Source: Streptomyces sp. SAI-135 (GTDB taxonomy: Bacteria > Actinomycetota > Actinomycetes > Streptomycetales > Streptomycetaceae). From it: a stretch of 64,000 bases of DNA. Position numbers and translations under genes: made by a program. Positions within the stretch are counted from its first letter, which is position 1, and every line of letters begins with the position of its first letter. Of this stretch, positions 20,619 through 29,163 are shown piece after piece. The notes under the pieces are model-generated. The model made no database searches and was not told the DNA's origin. It worked only from the letters and a program-made list of their open reading frames with translations. Where the stretch lies: assembly GCF_029893805.1 (NCBI RefSeq), contig NZ_JARXYP010000002.1, positions 1,860,001 to 1,924,000 of the forward strand, in the 5' to 3' direction.

Positions 20619-20710
20619 GGGCAGCAAGGCTATCGGGGCGGGCCGGTGCGGTATGCGGCAGGCAGGAGAGCCAGTCGGCGCCACCGCCCGGCACCCGGGC
20701 GGGAGGGCGG

Positions 20711-21247
20711 GTCAGCGAGCCAATTGACAGCCGTGCACACCGCCCGCACTTCACCCAAGCGCCCGCCCAGCCTCCACCCCGCCGCGATCAGTCCCCCCGA
20801 CGGGTCAGCCGGTCCGGTGGCAGCCGGGCACACCGCCCGCGCCACGCTCACGCGCCCGCCCAGCCTCCACCCCACCGCGATCAGTCCCACCCAGCGAGTC
20901 AGCCGGTCCGGTGGCAGCCGGGCACACCGCCCGCGCCACGCTCACTCGCCCGCCCAGCCTCCACCCCACCGCGATCAGTCCCACCCGACGGGTCAGCGAT
21001 CCGGTGGCAGCCGGGCACACCGCCCGCGCCACGCTCACTCGCCCGCCCAGCCTCCACCCCACCGCGATCAGTCCCACCCGACGGGTCAGCGATCCGGTGG
21101 CAGCCGGGCACACCGCCCGCGCCACGCTCACTCGCCCGCCCAGCCTCCACCCCACCGCGATCAGCCCCGCCCGGCGAGTCAGCCGGTCCGGTGGCAGCCG
21201 TGCCCACCGCCCGCGCCACGCTCACGCACCCTCTCGCCGCGATCAGT
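20711..21247. repeat. 93-bp minisatellite, about 5.8 copies
   Basis: Direct repeats of 93-94 bp start at about 20711, 20804, 20898, 20992, 21085 and 21178. Each contains CCGCCCGCGCCACGCTCAC, GCCCGCCCAGCCTCCACCCC and CGCGATCAGTCCC. Inner copies are nearly identical; the outer ones are diverged. Since 93 is a multiple of three, the array stays open in several frames, but no start/RBS or codon bias supports a gene. The last copy runs into the pimA stop: CCGCGATCAGTCCC of the repeat equals the end of pimA. Confidence 0.93.
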
Positions 21248-22412
21248 CCCGCGCCAGCCCCAGCCGTGCCCTCAGGCCCGTCACCCGGTCGTCGTCCGCC
21301 GCCGCCACCGCCGCCGCGCCCGACGTGACCGTCTCGTAGACCGACAGGATGTCCGCCCCGACGGTGGACCAGTCGAACCGGCGGACATGCGCGCTGCCGC
21401 GTTCGCGCAGCTCGGCCAGTCTCACCGGGTCGCCGAGCAGTCGTACCGCCGCCTCCGCCAGCGCGTCCGCGTCCTCGTTGGCGAAGAGCTCGCCCGCCGT
21501 GCCGTGGTCCAGGACCTGGGCGAAGGCGTCCAGGTCCGACGCCAGCACCGGAGCCCCCGCCGACATGGCCTCGACCAGGATGATCCCGAAGCTCTCACCG
21601 CCGGTGTTGGGGGCGACGTACAGGTCGACGCTGCGCAGGAAGCGGGCCTTGTCCTCGTCGCTGACCATGCCGAGGAACTCCACACGCGCGCGCAGCTCTT
21701 CGGGGAGCGACTCCACCGCCTCCTCCTCGTCACCGCGCCCGGCGACCAGGAGCCGTGTCTGCGGGCGTGCGGCAAGGATTTTCGGCAGGGCCCTCATCAG
21801 CACCGGCAGGCCCTTGCGGGGTTCGTCGATGCGGCCCATGAATCCGATCGTGTCGCCCTGCCATTCCGGCTTCGGCTCGGCCTTGGCGAAGAAGTCGACG
21901 TCCACGCCGTTGGGGATCACCACCGCGTCGCCGCCGAGGTGTTCGACGAGCGTACGGCGGGCGTACTCGCTGACGGCGATCCGCGCGCTGATCTTCTCCA
22001 GGGCGGCCTGGAGGATCGAGTACGCGGCGACCATGACCCGGGAGCGCGGGTTCGAGGTGTGGAAGGTGGCGACGATCGGCCCCTGCGCGGCCCAGCAGGT
22101 CAGCAGACCGAGCGACGGCGAGGACGGCTCATGGATGTGGACCACGTCGAACTCGCCGTCGTGCAGCCAGCGGCGCACCCGTGCCGCCGACAGGAAACCG
22201 AAGCTCAGCCTGGCCACCGAGCCGTTGTACGGCACCGGCACCGCGCGGCCGGCCGAGACGACGTACGGCGGCAGCGGGGTGTCGTCGTCGGCCGGGGCGA
22301 GGACGGACACCTCGTGGCCGAGGCGGATGAAGTACTCGGCGAGATCACGGATGTGGAACTGGACGCCACCGGGCACATCCCATGAGTACGGGCAGACGAT
22401 GCCGATCCTCAC
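21243..22412 (-). CDS. pimA: Phosphatidyl-myo-inositol mannosyltransferase (GT4)
   Basis: This 389-residue GT-B glycosyltransferase transfers mannose from GDP-mannose to phosphatidylinositol at the inner membrane face. The N-terminus MRIGIVCPYSWDVPGGVQ is typical of PimA, followed by HIHEPSSPSLGLL and ATFHTSNPRSR. The GT4 donor-site E-x7-E motif is in GGESFGIILVEAMSAGAPV. The start is GTG 22412, overlapping the upstream stop by 4 nt. It ends an operon pgsA-acyltransferase-pimA. Its stop codon abuts the 93-bp minisatellite. Confidence 0.93.
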   Translation of the reverse strand: MRIGIVCPYSWDVPGGVQFHIRDLAEYFIRLGHEVSVLAPADDDTPLPPYVVSAGRAVPVPYNGSVARLSFGFLSAARVRRWLHDGEFDVVHIHEPSSPSLGLLTCWAAQGPIVATFHTSNPRSRVMVAAYSILQAALEKISARIAVSEYARRTLVEHLGGDAVVIPNGVDVDFFAKAEPKPEWQGDTIGFMGRIDEPRKGLPVLMRALPKILAARPQTRLLVAGRGDEEEAVESLPEELRARVEFLGMVSDEDKARFLRSVDLYVAPNTGGESFGIILVEAMSAGAPVLASDLDAFAQVLDHGTAGELFANEDADALAEAAVRLLGDPVRLAELRERGSAHVRRFDWSTVGADILSVYETVTSGAAAVAAADDDRVTGLRARLGLARD

Positions 22413-23326
22413 GGGCGGGCTCCGTCCGACGGCCGGGGTTCGAGGTCCTTCAACCACAAACGCTGCAGCATGTGCCAGTCCTCCGGATGGTCGGCGATCC
22501 CGGTGGCGAAGGCATCGGCCAGCGCCTGTGCCATGACAGACGTCTTTTCGGCCCGTGTACCTGTCTCGGGTACCTCGACCGGGGGGTGCACCCTCCCCTG
22601 CATGACGGGCGAGTCGTCGTACCAGAGTGTCACCGGCAGCAGCAGCGCGCCCGTCTGCTGGGCCAGCAGGGCCGGGCCCGCGGGGATGCGGGTCGCCTCG
22701 CCGAAGAACCGGACCTCCACGCCGGAGGACGACAGGTCGCGCTCGGCCACCAGGCAGACCAGGCCGCCGTCGCGCAGCCGTCTGGCCAGCGTGCCGAAGG
22801 CGGTGCCTCCGCTGTGCGGGAGGACCTCCATGCCGAGGCCCTCGCGGTAGGCGACGAAACGGTCGTACAGCGTCTCGGGCTTGAGCCGTTCGGCGACCGT
22901 GGTGAACGGGGTCTCCAGTTTGGTGGTGACCCAGGCGCCGGCGAGGTCCCAGTTGGCCATGTGCGGGAGCGCGAGGACGACGCCCTTGCCGGCGGCGAGC
23001 CCCTCGGTGAGGTGGTGCAGGCCCTTGGGGTCGAAACCGTTCCTGATGCGCTCCTTGCTCCACGCGGGCAACCGGAAGGACTCCATCCAGTAGCGCAGGT
23101 ACGACCGCATGCCCGCGCGCGAGAGCTCGGCGAGGCGCTCGGGGCTCGCGTCGGGCACCACGCGCGCGTAGTTGCTCTCCAGGCGCAGCACGCCCTTGCC
23201 GCGCTGTCTCCAGGCCAGGTCGGCGATGCTCCGGCCGAGGCGCACGGCGACCGGCTCGGGGAGCTTCTTGACCACGCCCCAGCCGAGACCGTACAGCGAG
23301 TCCGTCAGCCGCTCCTGGGCACTCAC
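22409..23326 (-). CDS. Phosphatidylinositol mannoside acyltransferase (PatA-like, LpxL/HtrB family)
   Basis: This 305-residue lysophospholipid-acyltransferase-like protein is the predicted acyltransferase for phosphatidylinositol mannosides. The catalytic H-x4-D is LPHMANWDLAG; later family segments are VCLVAERDLSSSGVEVRFFGE and PAGPALLAQQTGALLLPV. The N-terminal part (LYGLGWGVVKKLPEPVAVRL) is the usual membrane-association region. The start is GTG 23326, overlapping the stop of the upstream synthase gene by 4 nt; the downstream pimA start overlaps its own stop likewise. The substrate is inferred from the operon. Confidence 0.92.
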   Translation of the reverse strand: MSAQERLTDSLYGLGWGVVKKLPEPVAVRLGRSIADLAWRQRGKGVLRLESNYARVVPDASPERLAELSRAGMRSYLRYWMESFRLPAWSKERIRNGFDPKGLHHLTEGLAAGKGVVLALPHMANWDLAGAWVTTKLETPFTTVAERLKPETLYDRFVAYREGLGMEVLPHSGGTAFGTLARRLRDGGLVCLVAERDLSSSGVEVRFFGEATRIPAGPALLAQQTGALLLPVTLWYDDSPVMQGRVHPPVEVPETGTRAEKTSVMAQALADAFATGIADHPEDWHMLQRLWLKDLEPRPSDGARP

Positions 23327-24036
23327 TTCGCGGCCTCGCTCCCCTGCTCCCGGGCCTCTCCGGCAGACGGGCCGGGGGCGGAGGACTGCTCCGCGGCCCC
23401 CTCGGCCGCCTCGGCCTCCGCCGACTCCCGGCGGACCGTGACGACCCGCTGGATCAGCGTGATCAGGCTGCCGACGGCGACGATCCACAGCGCGATCGGC
23501 AGCAGGTACTGGATGCCGGGCACGCCGAACTTGTGCAGGCCCGCGAGGCCCGCCAGGGTGAGCGCGATCACCAGGCGTTCGGCGCGCTCCACCAGGCCGT
23601 TGACGGCGACCGGCAGGCCGATCGACTCGCCACGGGCCTTGGTGTACGACACCACCTGGCCGCTGGCGAGGCAGAAGATGGAGACCGCGCACAGGGCGAT
23701 GTCGTCGCCGCCGCCCGCGTACCAGAGGGCGAAGCCGCCGAAGATGGCTCCGTCGGCGACCCGGTCGAGGGTGGAGTCCAGGAAGGCACCCCAGCGGCTG
23801 GAGCGGCCGAGCTGGCGGGCCATGTTGCCGTCGACGAGGTCGGAGAACACGAACAGCGTGATCACGACCGTGCCCCAGAAGAACTCCCCGATGGGGTAGA
23901 AGACCAGCGCGCCCGCGACCACTCCGGCGGTCCCGAGGAGCGTGACCGTGTCGGGACTGACGCCCCTTCTGATCAGAAATGAGGCGAACGGAGTGAGAAC
24001 ACGCGTGAAGAATGCACGCGCGTACTTGTTCAGCAT
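23323..24036 (-). CDS. pgsA: CDP-alcohol phosphatidyltransferase (phosphatidylinositol phosphate synthase)
   Basis: This is a 237-residue membrane enzyme with the full CDP-alcohol phosphotransferase signature (D-x2-D-G-x2-A-R-x8-G-x3-D-x3-D), read here as DLVDGNMARQLGRSSRWGAF followed by LDSTLD. With PimA and PatA-like neighbours it should make phosphatidylinositol phosphate from CDP-diacylglycerol and inositol phosphate. About six helices are visible; the C-terminal 35 residues are a Glu/Ala-rich tail. ATG 24036 (LNKYARAFFTRVLTPF) is chosen as the family N-terminus. Confidence 0.94.
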   Translation of the reverse strand: MLNKYARAFFTRVLTPFASFLIRRGVSPDTVTLLGTAGVVAGALVFYPIGEFFWGTVVITLFVFSDLVDGNMARQLGRSSRWGAFLDSTLDRVADGAIFGGFALWYAGGGDDIALCAVSIFCLASGQVVSYTKARGESIGLPVAVNGLVERAERLVIALTLAGLAGLHKFGVPGIQYLLPIALWIVAVGSLITLIQRVVTVRRESAEAEAAEGAAEQSSAPGPSAGEAREQGSEAAK

Positions 24037-24309
24037 GGCCTTCCCGACGGTCGGTGTGGCCGGCTCGGCCCCTGCTGGCCACCGGCTGGCCCATCGTAGC
24101 CACGCGCGCGTGCGGGCGACGGCCGGGCACCCGGAGCCCGTGTCACGGGCCCGCGGCATCCCGGTCACGGCGCGATCGCGTCCTTCGTATGGACGCACCG
24201 TGACGGGAGTGGAAAGCTCGAAGGACCGCGGGCGTCACCGGAGCCGCACCGCACGCGGGTCCGCATGTCCGCGCCCACAGAGACCTCACCGTGCACGGGA
24301 GGCAAGGCC

Positions 24310-26508
24310 ATGGGCGACAAGGCGAACGCACACCCCGGAGCCGCCGGCAGGGCAACAGCGGCCGACCACCCCGCGTCCGTACGGAATGTGGTGCTGGTCG
24401 GCCACTCCGGATCGGGCAAGACGACATTGGTGGAAGCTCTCGCGCTCACCGCGGGAGCAGTGAACCGGGCGGGCCGCGTGGAGGACGGCGGCACCGTCTC
24501 GGACTACGACGAGATCGAGCACCGGCAGCAGCGCTCGGTACAGCTCTCCCTGGTGCCCGTCGAATGGGACGGGTACAAGATCAACCTTCTGGACACCCCC
24601 GGATACGCCGACTTCGTCGGAGAACTCAGGGCCGGTCTGCGCGCGGCGGACGCGGCCCTTTTCGTCGTCTCGGCCTCGGACGGCGTGGACGGCTCCACGC
24701 GCATGGTGTGGGAGGAGTGCGCGGCCGTCGGGATGCCCCGGGCGATCGTCATCACGCATCTGGAGGCCGCGCGGGCGGACTTCGAGGAGATGACGCGGAT
24801 CTGCGCGGAGGCCTTCGGCGGCGACGACCCCGACGCCGTGCTGCCGCTCTACCTCCCGCTCAGAGGCCCGCAGGGGCCCGACGGGCACGCGCCCGTGACC
24901 GGGCTGACCGGACTGCTGTCGCAGAAGCTGTTCGACTACTCCTCCGGGGAGCGCAAGGAGGCCGAGCCCGGCGAGGACCTGCTGCCGGGGATCGAGGAGG
25001 CCCGCAACCGGCTGATCGAGGGGATCATCTCGGAGAGCGAGGACGAGACCCTCATGGACCGCTATCTGGGCGGTGAGGAGATCGACTTCAAGACGCTCGT
25101 GGAGGACCTGGAGCGGGCCGTGGCGCGCGGGGTGTTCCATCCGGTCCTGGCGGCCGCCCCCGCGGCCGAGGGCGCCAGGCAGGGCCTCGGCACGGTCGAG
25201 CTGCTGGAGCTGATCACCGGCGGGTTCCCGACACCGTTCGAGCACCCCACGCCGGGTGTGACGACCATCGACGGCAAGCCTCGTGAGATCAAGGCGTGCG
25301 ACACCGAGGGGCCGCTGGTCGCGGAGGTCGTGAAGACGGCGTCCGACCCGTATGTCGGCCGGATCTCGCTGGTACGGGTCTTCTCGGGCACCCTGCGCCC
25401 CGACGAGACGGTCCATGTCTCCGGGCACGGGCTCGCCGACCGAGGGCACGAGGACCACGACGTCGACGAGCGCATCGGCGCCCTGTCCGCCCCCTTCGGC
25501 AAGCAGCAGCGCCAGCTCTCGCACTGCATCGCGGGCGACCTCGCGTGCGTGGCGAAGCTGAGCCGCGCGGAGACGGGCGACACCCTCTCGGCCAAGGACG
25601 ACCCGCTGCTCATGGAGCCGTGGGAGATGCCCGACCCGCTGCTGCCGCTCGCCATCCAGGCGCACAGCAAGGCGGACGAGGACAAGCTCTCGCAGGGCCT
25701 GGCCCGGCTGGTCGCCGAGGACCCCACTATGCGGCTCGAACAGAACCAGGACACCCACCAGGTCGTCCTGTGGTGCCTGGGCGAGGCGCACGCCGACGTG
25801 GCCCTGGAACGGCTGCGCAGCCGCTACGGCGTGCAGGTGGACGTCGTACCGCACCGGGTGTCCCTGCGGGAGACCTTCGCCGGCAAGTCGGCCGGGCGCG
25901 GGCGGCACGTGAAGCAGTCCGGCGGGCACGGGCAGTACGCCATCTGCGAGATCGAGGTGGAGCCGCTGCCCGGCGGTTCGGGCATCGAGTTCGTGGACAA
26001 GGTCGTCGGCGGCGCGGTACCGCGGCAGTTCATCCCCTCCGTCGAGAAGGGCGTACGGGCGCAGGCCGCCAAGGGGGTCGCCACCGGCCACCAGCTCATC
26101 GACGTCCGGGTGACGCTCCTGGACGGCAAGGCGCACTCCGTGGACTCCTCGGACGCCGCGTTCCAGACGGCCGGGGCGCTGGCCCTCAGGGAGGCCGCGG
26201 CCGACGCCAAGATCCATCTGCTGGAGCCGGTGGCCGAGGTGTCCGTGCTGGTCGGCGACGACTACGTGGGGGCCGTGATGAGCGACCTGTCCGGGCGTCG
26301 CGGCCGGGTGCTCGGCACCGAGCAGACCAACGGCGGGCGCACGCTCGTCAAGGCCGAGGTGCCCGAGATCGAGATCGGGCGGTACGCCGTCGACCTCAGG
26401 TCCCTGTCGCACGGCACCGCGCGTTTCAGCCGTTCCTACGCGCGGCACGAGCCCATGCCGCCGCAGATCGCCGAAAGGATCCGTGAAGAGGCGCGGGCCG
26501 CCTCGTAG
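24310..26508 (+). CDS. Elongation factor G-like protein (EF-G2)
   Basis: This 732-residue translational-GTPase paralog of EF-G has P-loop GHSGSGKTT at 31-39, switch II DTPGYADF, and the EF-G domains II-V, including GRGRHVKQSGGHGQYAICEIEVEPL (domain IV). Where canonical EF-G has NKxD, this protein reads ITHLEAARADF, so the guanine-specificity motif is degenerate. Function of this paralog class is unclear. ATG 24310 has GGGAGG eight bases upstream; an ATG at 24265 is in frame but has no comparable site. A hairpin at 26581-26606 follows. Confidence 0.93.
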   Translation: MGDKANAHPGAAGRATAADHPASVRNVVLVGHSGSGKTTLVEALALTAGAVNRAGRVEDGGTVSDYDEIEHRQQRSVQLSLVPVEWDGYKINLLDTPGYADFVGELRAGLRAADAALFVVSASDGVDGSTRMVWEECAAVGMPRAIVITHLEAARADFEEMTRICAEAFGGDDPDAVLPLYLPLRGPQGPDGHAPVTGLTGLLSQKLFDYSSGERKEAEPGEDLLPGIEEARNRLIEGIISESEDETLMDRYLGGEEIDFKTLVEDLERAVARGVFHPVLAAAPAAEGARQGLGTVELLELITGGFPTPFEHPTPGVTTIDGKPREIKACDTEGPLVAEVVKTASDPYVGRISLVRVFSGTLRPDETVHVSGHGLADRGHEDHDVDERIGALSAPFGKQQRQLSHCIAGDLACVAKLSRAETGDTLSAKDDPLLMEPWEMPDPLLPLAIQAHSKADEDKLSQGLARLVAEDPTMRLEQNQDTHQVVLWCLGEAHADVALERLRSRYGVQVDVVPHRVSLRETFAGKSAGRGRHVKQSGGHGQYAICEIEVEPLPGGSGIEFVDKVVGGAVPRQFIPSVEKGVRAQAAKGVATGHQLIDVRVTLLDGKAHSVDSSDAAFQTAGALALREAAADAKIHLLEPVAEVSVLVGDDYVGAVMSDLSGRRGRVLGTEQTNGGRTLVKAEVPEIEIGRYAVDLRSLSHGTARFSRSYARHEPMPPQIAERIREEARAAS

Positions 26509-26580
26509 TTGGGTTGGGGCGCCGCACAAGTGGCGTCCGGGGCCCCGCGGGTGACGTTTGTGGAACACATCCCTCCGAAT

Positions 26581-26606
26581 CGGCGGGCGGCTTCGGCCGT
26601 CCGCCG
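26581..26606 (+). terminator. Hairpin downstream of the EF-G2 gene
   Basis: An 11-bp stem CGGCGGGCGGC pairs with GCCGTCCGCCG (one G-U) around a TTCG loop, 72 nt beyond the EF-G2 stop. No T-run follows, as is usual in this genome. Confidence 0.65.
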
Positions 26607-26682
26607 GTTAATGTCCGTGCGTGCGGATACGCTGATGACCTGATCAACAGGTGTGCGAAGCAAGGAAGTCGGGAAGGCCGCA

Positions 26683-26718
26683 GTGGGTGAGTCCGGCGGC
26701 GATCGGGGGCGGGAATGA
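26683..26718 (+). CDS. Possible 11-codon leader ORF overlapping the next start
   Basis: GTG 26683 begins an 11-codon frame (VGESGGDRGRE) with GGGAAGG seven bases upstream. Its TGA overlaps the ATG at 26715 (AATGA), the arrangement of coupled genes. Either it is a leader peptide, or a one-base loss has split off the original N-terminus of the following gene. Conservation alone would decide between these. Confidence 0.35.
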   Translation: MGESGGDRGRE

Positions 26719-28379
26719 CCGTTGACAGCGGCTACGCGGACATCTTCGGTCCGCAAGTGCCGCGCACGGGCGACGAGGCGCAGACGGCGACGTTCGCGCT
26801 GGCCTCGGCGGCCTATCGGGACAATCCGGTGGAGGAGATCCTCAAGGCCAACAACGAATGGCACGAGTCGGCCGTCAAGGGTGGCCGCAGGTGGGCGAAG
26901 ATCTTCCGCCCCAACCTGGGCGAGGCGTTCTCCACTGCGGTGATCACCCGCATGCTCGGCGCGGGCCGCAAGCCGCTCATCCAGTCCTTCGGCGCCGAGC
27001 CGCAGGTCGTGGTCGAGCACTGTCTCGCGGCGAACAACATCCGCCGGGACAGGGACAACTGGCTGACCGCGGTGATGGTGCTGTGCGGTGTGCTCTTCCT
27101 GCCGGGGCTCCTCGTCTGGCTGCTGGTCTTCACACTGCGCACCACCATCGCCAAGCGCGAGGACAACAAGCAGGCGGGCGCGCTCGCCACCGCGCTGCTC
27201 GTCGCGATGGGCGCGCTGGCCGTGCTCTTCCTGATCAAGATGCCGTTCACGGGCTTCTGGGGCCTGTACGCACGCGCGTGCGTGGCCCTTCCGGTGGTCG
27301 GCTGGTTCTGGGCCAAGCAGATCTGCGAGCGCACCGCGCGGGATCTGCGGGAACGCTGGGCCAGTCTGCTGGCGGGCAGCAGCGTCGGCGCCAAGGTGCC
27401 CGAGGCGGTGCCGAGCAACCCCGGCGAGACCGCGGCCGAGCAGCTGCGCCAGTCCCTGGCCACGCTCAGCGCCGAGCAGCAGTCCAACGCGGTCTTCTAC
27501 GCCGGCCCCAAGGGGATACTCGGCATGGGCACCCGGTGGGGCAGCTGGCAGCTGGCCGAGGACCTGGTGTCTGCCGACCCCACCCGGGAGATCCACCCCT
27601 TCCGCAGCTGGGACGTCATCCGCTCCATCCACGACCAGCTGCGCATGCTGGAACGCAACACGATCAACACCGGCGGCTTCCCGAAGCCGTCCGTACGGCA
27701 CTGGATCGTCACCCCGATCGCCGAGGGCGCGAAGGAGGTGTCCCGGCCCGGGGGCACCGACGTGGACGCCTACCAGGTCAAGTCCCACGCGATACAGGAC
27801 ATCTGCAACAAGCAGCAGTTCGGTGGCGGAGACCGGCACTACCTGGGCGTCCAGTGGACGCTGTGGGAGGGGCAGCTGGTCCTCACGATGCTGATCACGG
27901 TGACCGTGCTGCACGAGACGCTGCGCATCGAGGTCACCGGGCACGCGCTCGGGCCGGTGCACGGGCTGTTCACCTCGAAGCCGGCGGCCAAGGAGAAGGA
28001 AGTCGCCAAGCAGATCAGGTTCTGGGAGACCAAGAAGATCAAGCTGCCGCTGGTCGACGCGGACGAGGTGGTCCGCCTCGCCGCCCGGGCGCCCCTGACC
28101 CGGTACCCCCCGTTGCTCAACTGGCTGGGCGGCTCGCTCGCCCTGCCCGAGCCGTTCGGTCTGCGGCACGCCTGGGCGGACAAGCCGTGGCGGCACCGCT
28201 TCATGGCCGACGACGCGCTGCGCGCCGCGACGCCGGTGCTGCGGGTGGTGCACTCCGCGGCGATCCGGGTGCTTCAGGAGAACGGCGTGGACACCGAGAA
28301 GTTCGGCACGCGCGCGGGCTTCCTGAGCACGCAGGTGCAGGACGTGTCGCCGCGCAAGGCGGACGTCTACGACGCGTAG
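26715..28379 (+). CDS. Large membrane protein of unknown function
   Basis: This is a 554-residue protein that I do not recognise as a named family. Two or more hydrophobic segments stand around residues 115-135 (WLTAVMVLCGVLFLPGLLVWLLVF) and 155-200 (ALLVAMGALAVLFLIKMPF, ACVALPVVGWFWA). A large soluble region follows, with a further hydrophobic stretch around 385-405 (LVLTMLITVTVL) and a C-terminal helical part. ATG 26715 has GGGGGCGGGA upstream. The gene lies alone between the EF-G2 and HIT genes, downstream of a hairpin. Codon use matches the core. Confidence 0.8.
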   Translation: MTVDSGYADIFGPQVPRTGDEAQTATFALASAAYRDNPVEEILKANNEWHESAVKGGRRWAKIFRPNLGEAFSTAVITRMLGAGRKPLIQSFGAEPQVVVEHCLAANNIRRDRDNWLTAVMVLCGVLFLPGLLVWLLVFTLRTTIAKREDNKQAGALATALLVAMGALAVLFLIKMPFTGFWGLYARACVALPVVGWFWAKQICERTARDLRERWASLLAGSSVGAKVPEAVPSNPGETAAEQLRQSLATLSAEQQSNAVFYAGPKGILGMGTRWGSWQLAEDLVSADPTREIHPFRSWDVIRSIHDQLRMLERNTINTGGFPKPSVRHWIVTPIAEGAKEVSRPGGTDVDAYQVKSHAIQDICNKQQFGGGDRHYLGVQWTLWEGQLVLTMLITVTVLHETLRIEVTGHALGPVHGLFTSKPAAKEKEVAKQIRFWETKKIKLPLVDADEVVRLAARAPLTRYPPLLNWLGGSLALPEPFGLRHAWADKPWRHRFMADDALRAATPVLRVVHSAAIRVLQENGVDTEKFGTRAGFLSTQVQDVSPRKADVYDA

Positions 28380-28390
28380 GCCTCCGGCGG

Positions 28391-28497
28391 TTCAGCCGAA
28401 ATGGGTGCGGGTGGGTCTGGGGTGCGGTCCCTGGGGGCTGCGCCCCCAGACCCCCCTTCGGCCTGCGGCCTCGTCCTCAAACGCCGGACGGGCTGAA
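28391..28497. repeat. Intergenic element with short terminal inverted repeats
   Basis: About 107 bp begins TTCAGCC and ends GGCTGAA. Inside are a hairpin CTGGGGGCTGCGCCCCCAG and the stretch CCTCGTCCTCAAACGCCGGA. I recognise this as a recurrent Streptomyces intergenic repeat, without known function. It follows the stop of the 554-residue protein and faces the HIT gene end, where its hairpin may terminate both. Confidence 0.6.
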
Positions 28498-28535
28498 AGA
28501 TGCCGGCCCGCTGAAGGATGAATGCCCGGCCAGGA

Positions 28536-29084
28536 TCACGACGCCGGCCAGGCCTCCGACAGCATCTTGCGGGTGTCGCCGAGGAGCTGCGGCAGCACCT
28601 TCGTGTGGCCGACGACCGGCATGAAGTTCGTGTCGCCGCCCCAGCGCGGGACGATGTGCTGGTGCAGGTGGGCGGCGATACCGGCGCCGGCGACCGTGCC
28701 CTGGTTCATGCCGATGTTGAAGCCGTGCGCCCCGGAGGCCGTCCGGAGCGCCGTCATCGCCTGCTTGGTCAGCGCCGCCAGCTCGGCGGTCTCCGGGTCC
28801 GTGAGGTCGGTGTAGTCGGCCACGTGACGGTAGGGCACGACCATCAGGTGGCCGCCGGTGTAGGGGTAGAGGTTGAGCACCGCGTACACCAGCCCGCCGC
28901 GCCGGACGATCAGGCCGTCCTCGTCGGACTTGGCCGGAATCGAGCAGAAGGGGCAGCCGTCGTCGGCGCCCGGGCCGGTCGGCTTGTTCTCGCCCTGGAT
29001 GTAGGCCATCCGGTGGGGTGTCCACAGACGCTGGAACGCGTCCTGCGTCCCCACTCCCAACTGCTGCTCCGGCTCACTCGTCAT
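28536..29084 (-). CDS. HIT-domain (histidine triad) hydrolase
   Basis: This 182-residue HIT-superfamily nucleotide hydrolase has the triad HLHQHIVPR at 139-147 and the N-terminal HIT motifs NLYPYTGGHLMVVPYRHV. A CPFC pair (44-47) suggests a zinc site, as in FHIT/Ap4A-type bacterial members. Substrates are probably dinucleoside polyphosphates or nucleotide adducts. The start is ATG 29084 (TSEPEQQLGVGTQ). It is divergent from the potassium channel gene. Confidence 0.93.
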   Translation of the reverse strand: MTSEPEQQLGVGTQDAFQRLWTPHRMAYIQGENKPTGPGADDGCPFCSIPAKSDEDGLIVRRGGLVYAVLNLYPYTGGHLMVVPYRHVADYTDLTDPETAELAALTKQAMTALRTASGAHGFNIGMNQGTVAGAGIAAHLHQHIVPRWGGDTNFMPVVGHTKVLPQLLGDTRKMLSEAWPAS

Positions 29085-29163
29085 GCAAAGCAGCATATGG
29101 CTTCGCCCGTTCGCGCCGTGTCGGCGGGGTTGTGGGAAAAGCAGTCCGGGCCAAGCTGGGCGG

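Noticed and set aside
20805..21225. Repeated open frames within the 93-bp array that could be read as a repeat protein
   Set aside because: The period is a multiple of three, so openness is automatic. No start with ribosome site precedes the array and codon positions show no bias.
20711..21247. CRISPR array
   Set aside because: The whole 93-bp unit is repeated, with no variable spacers and no cas genes.
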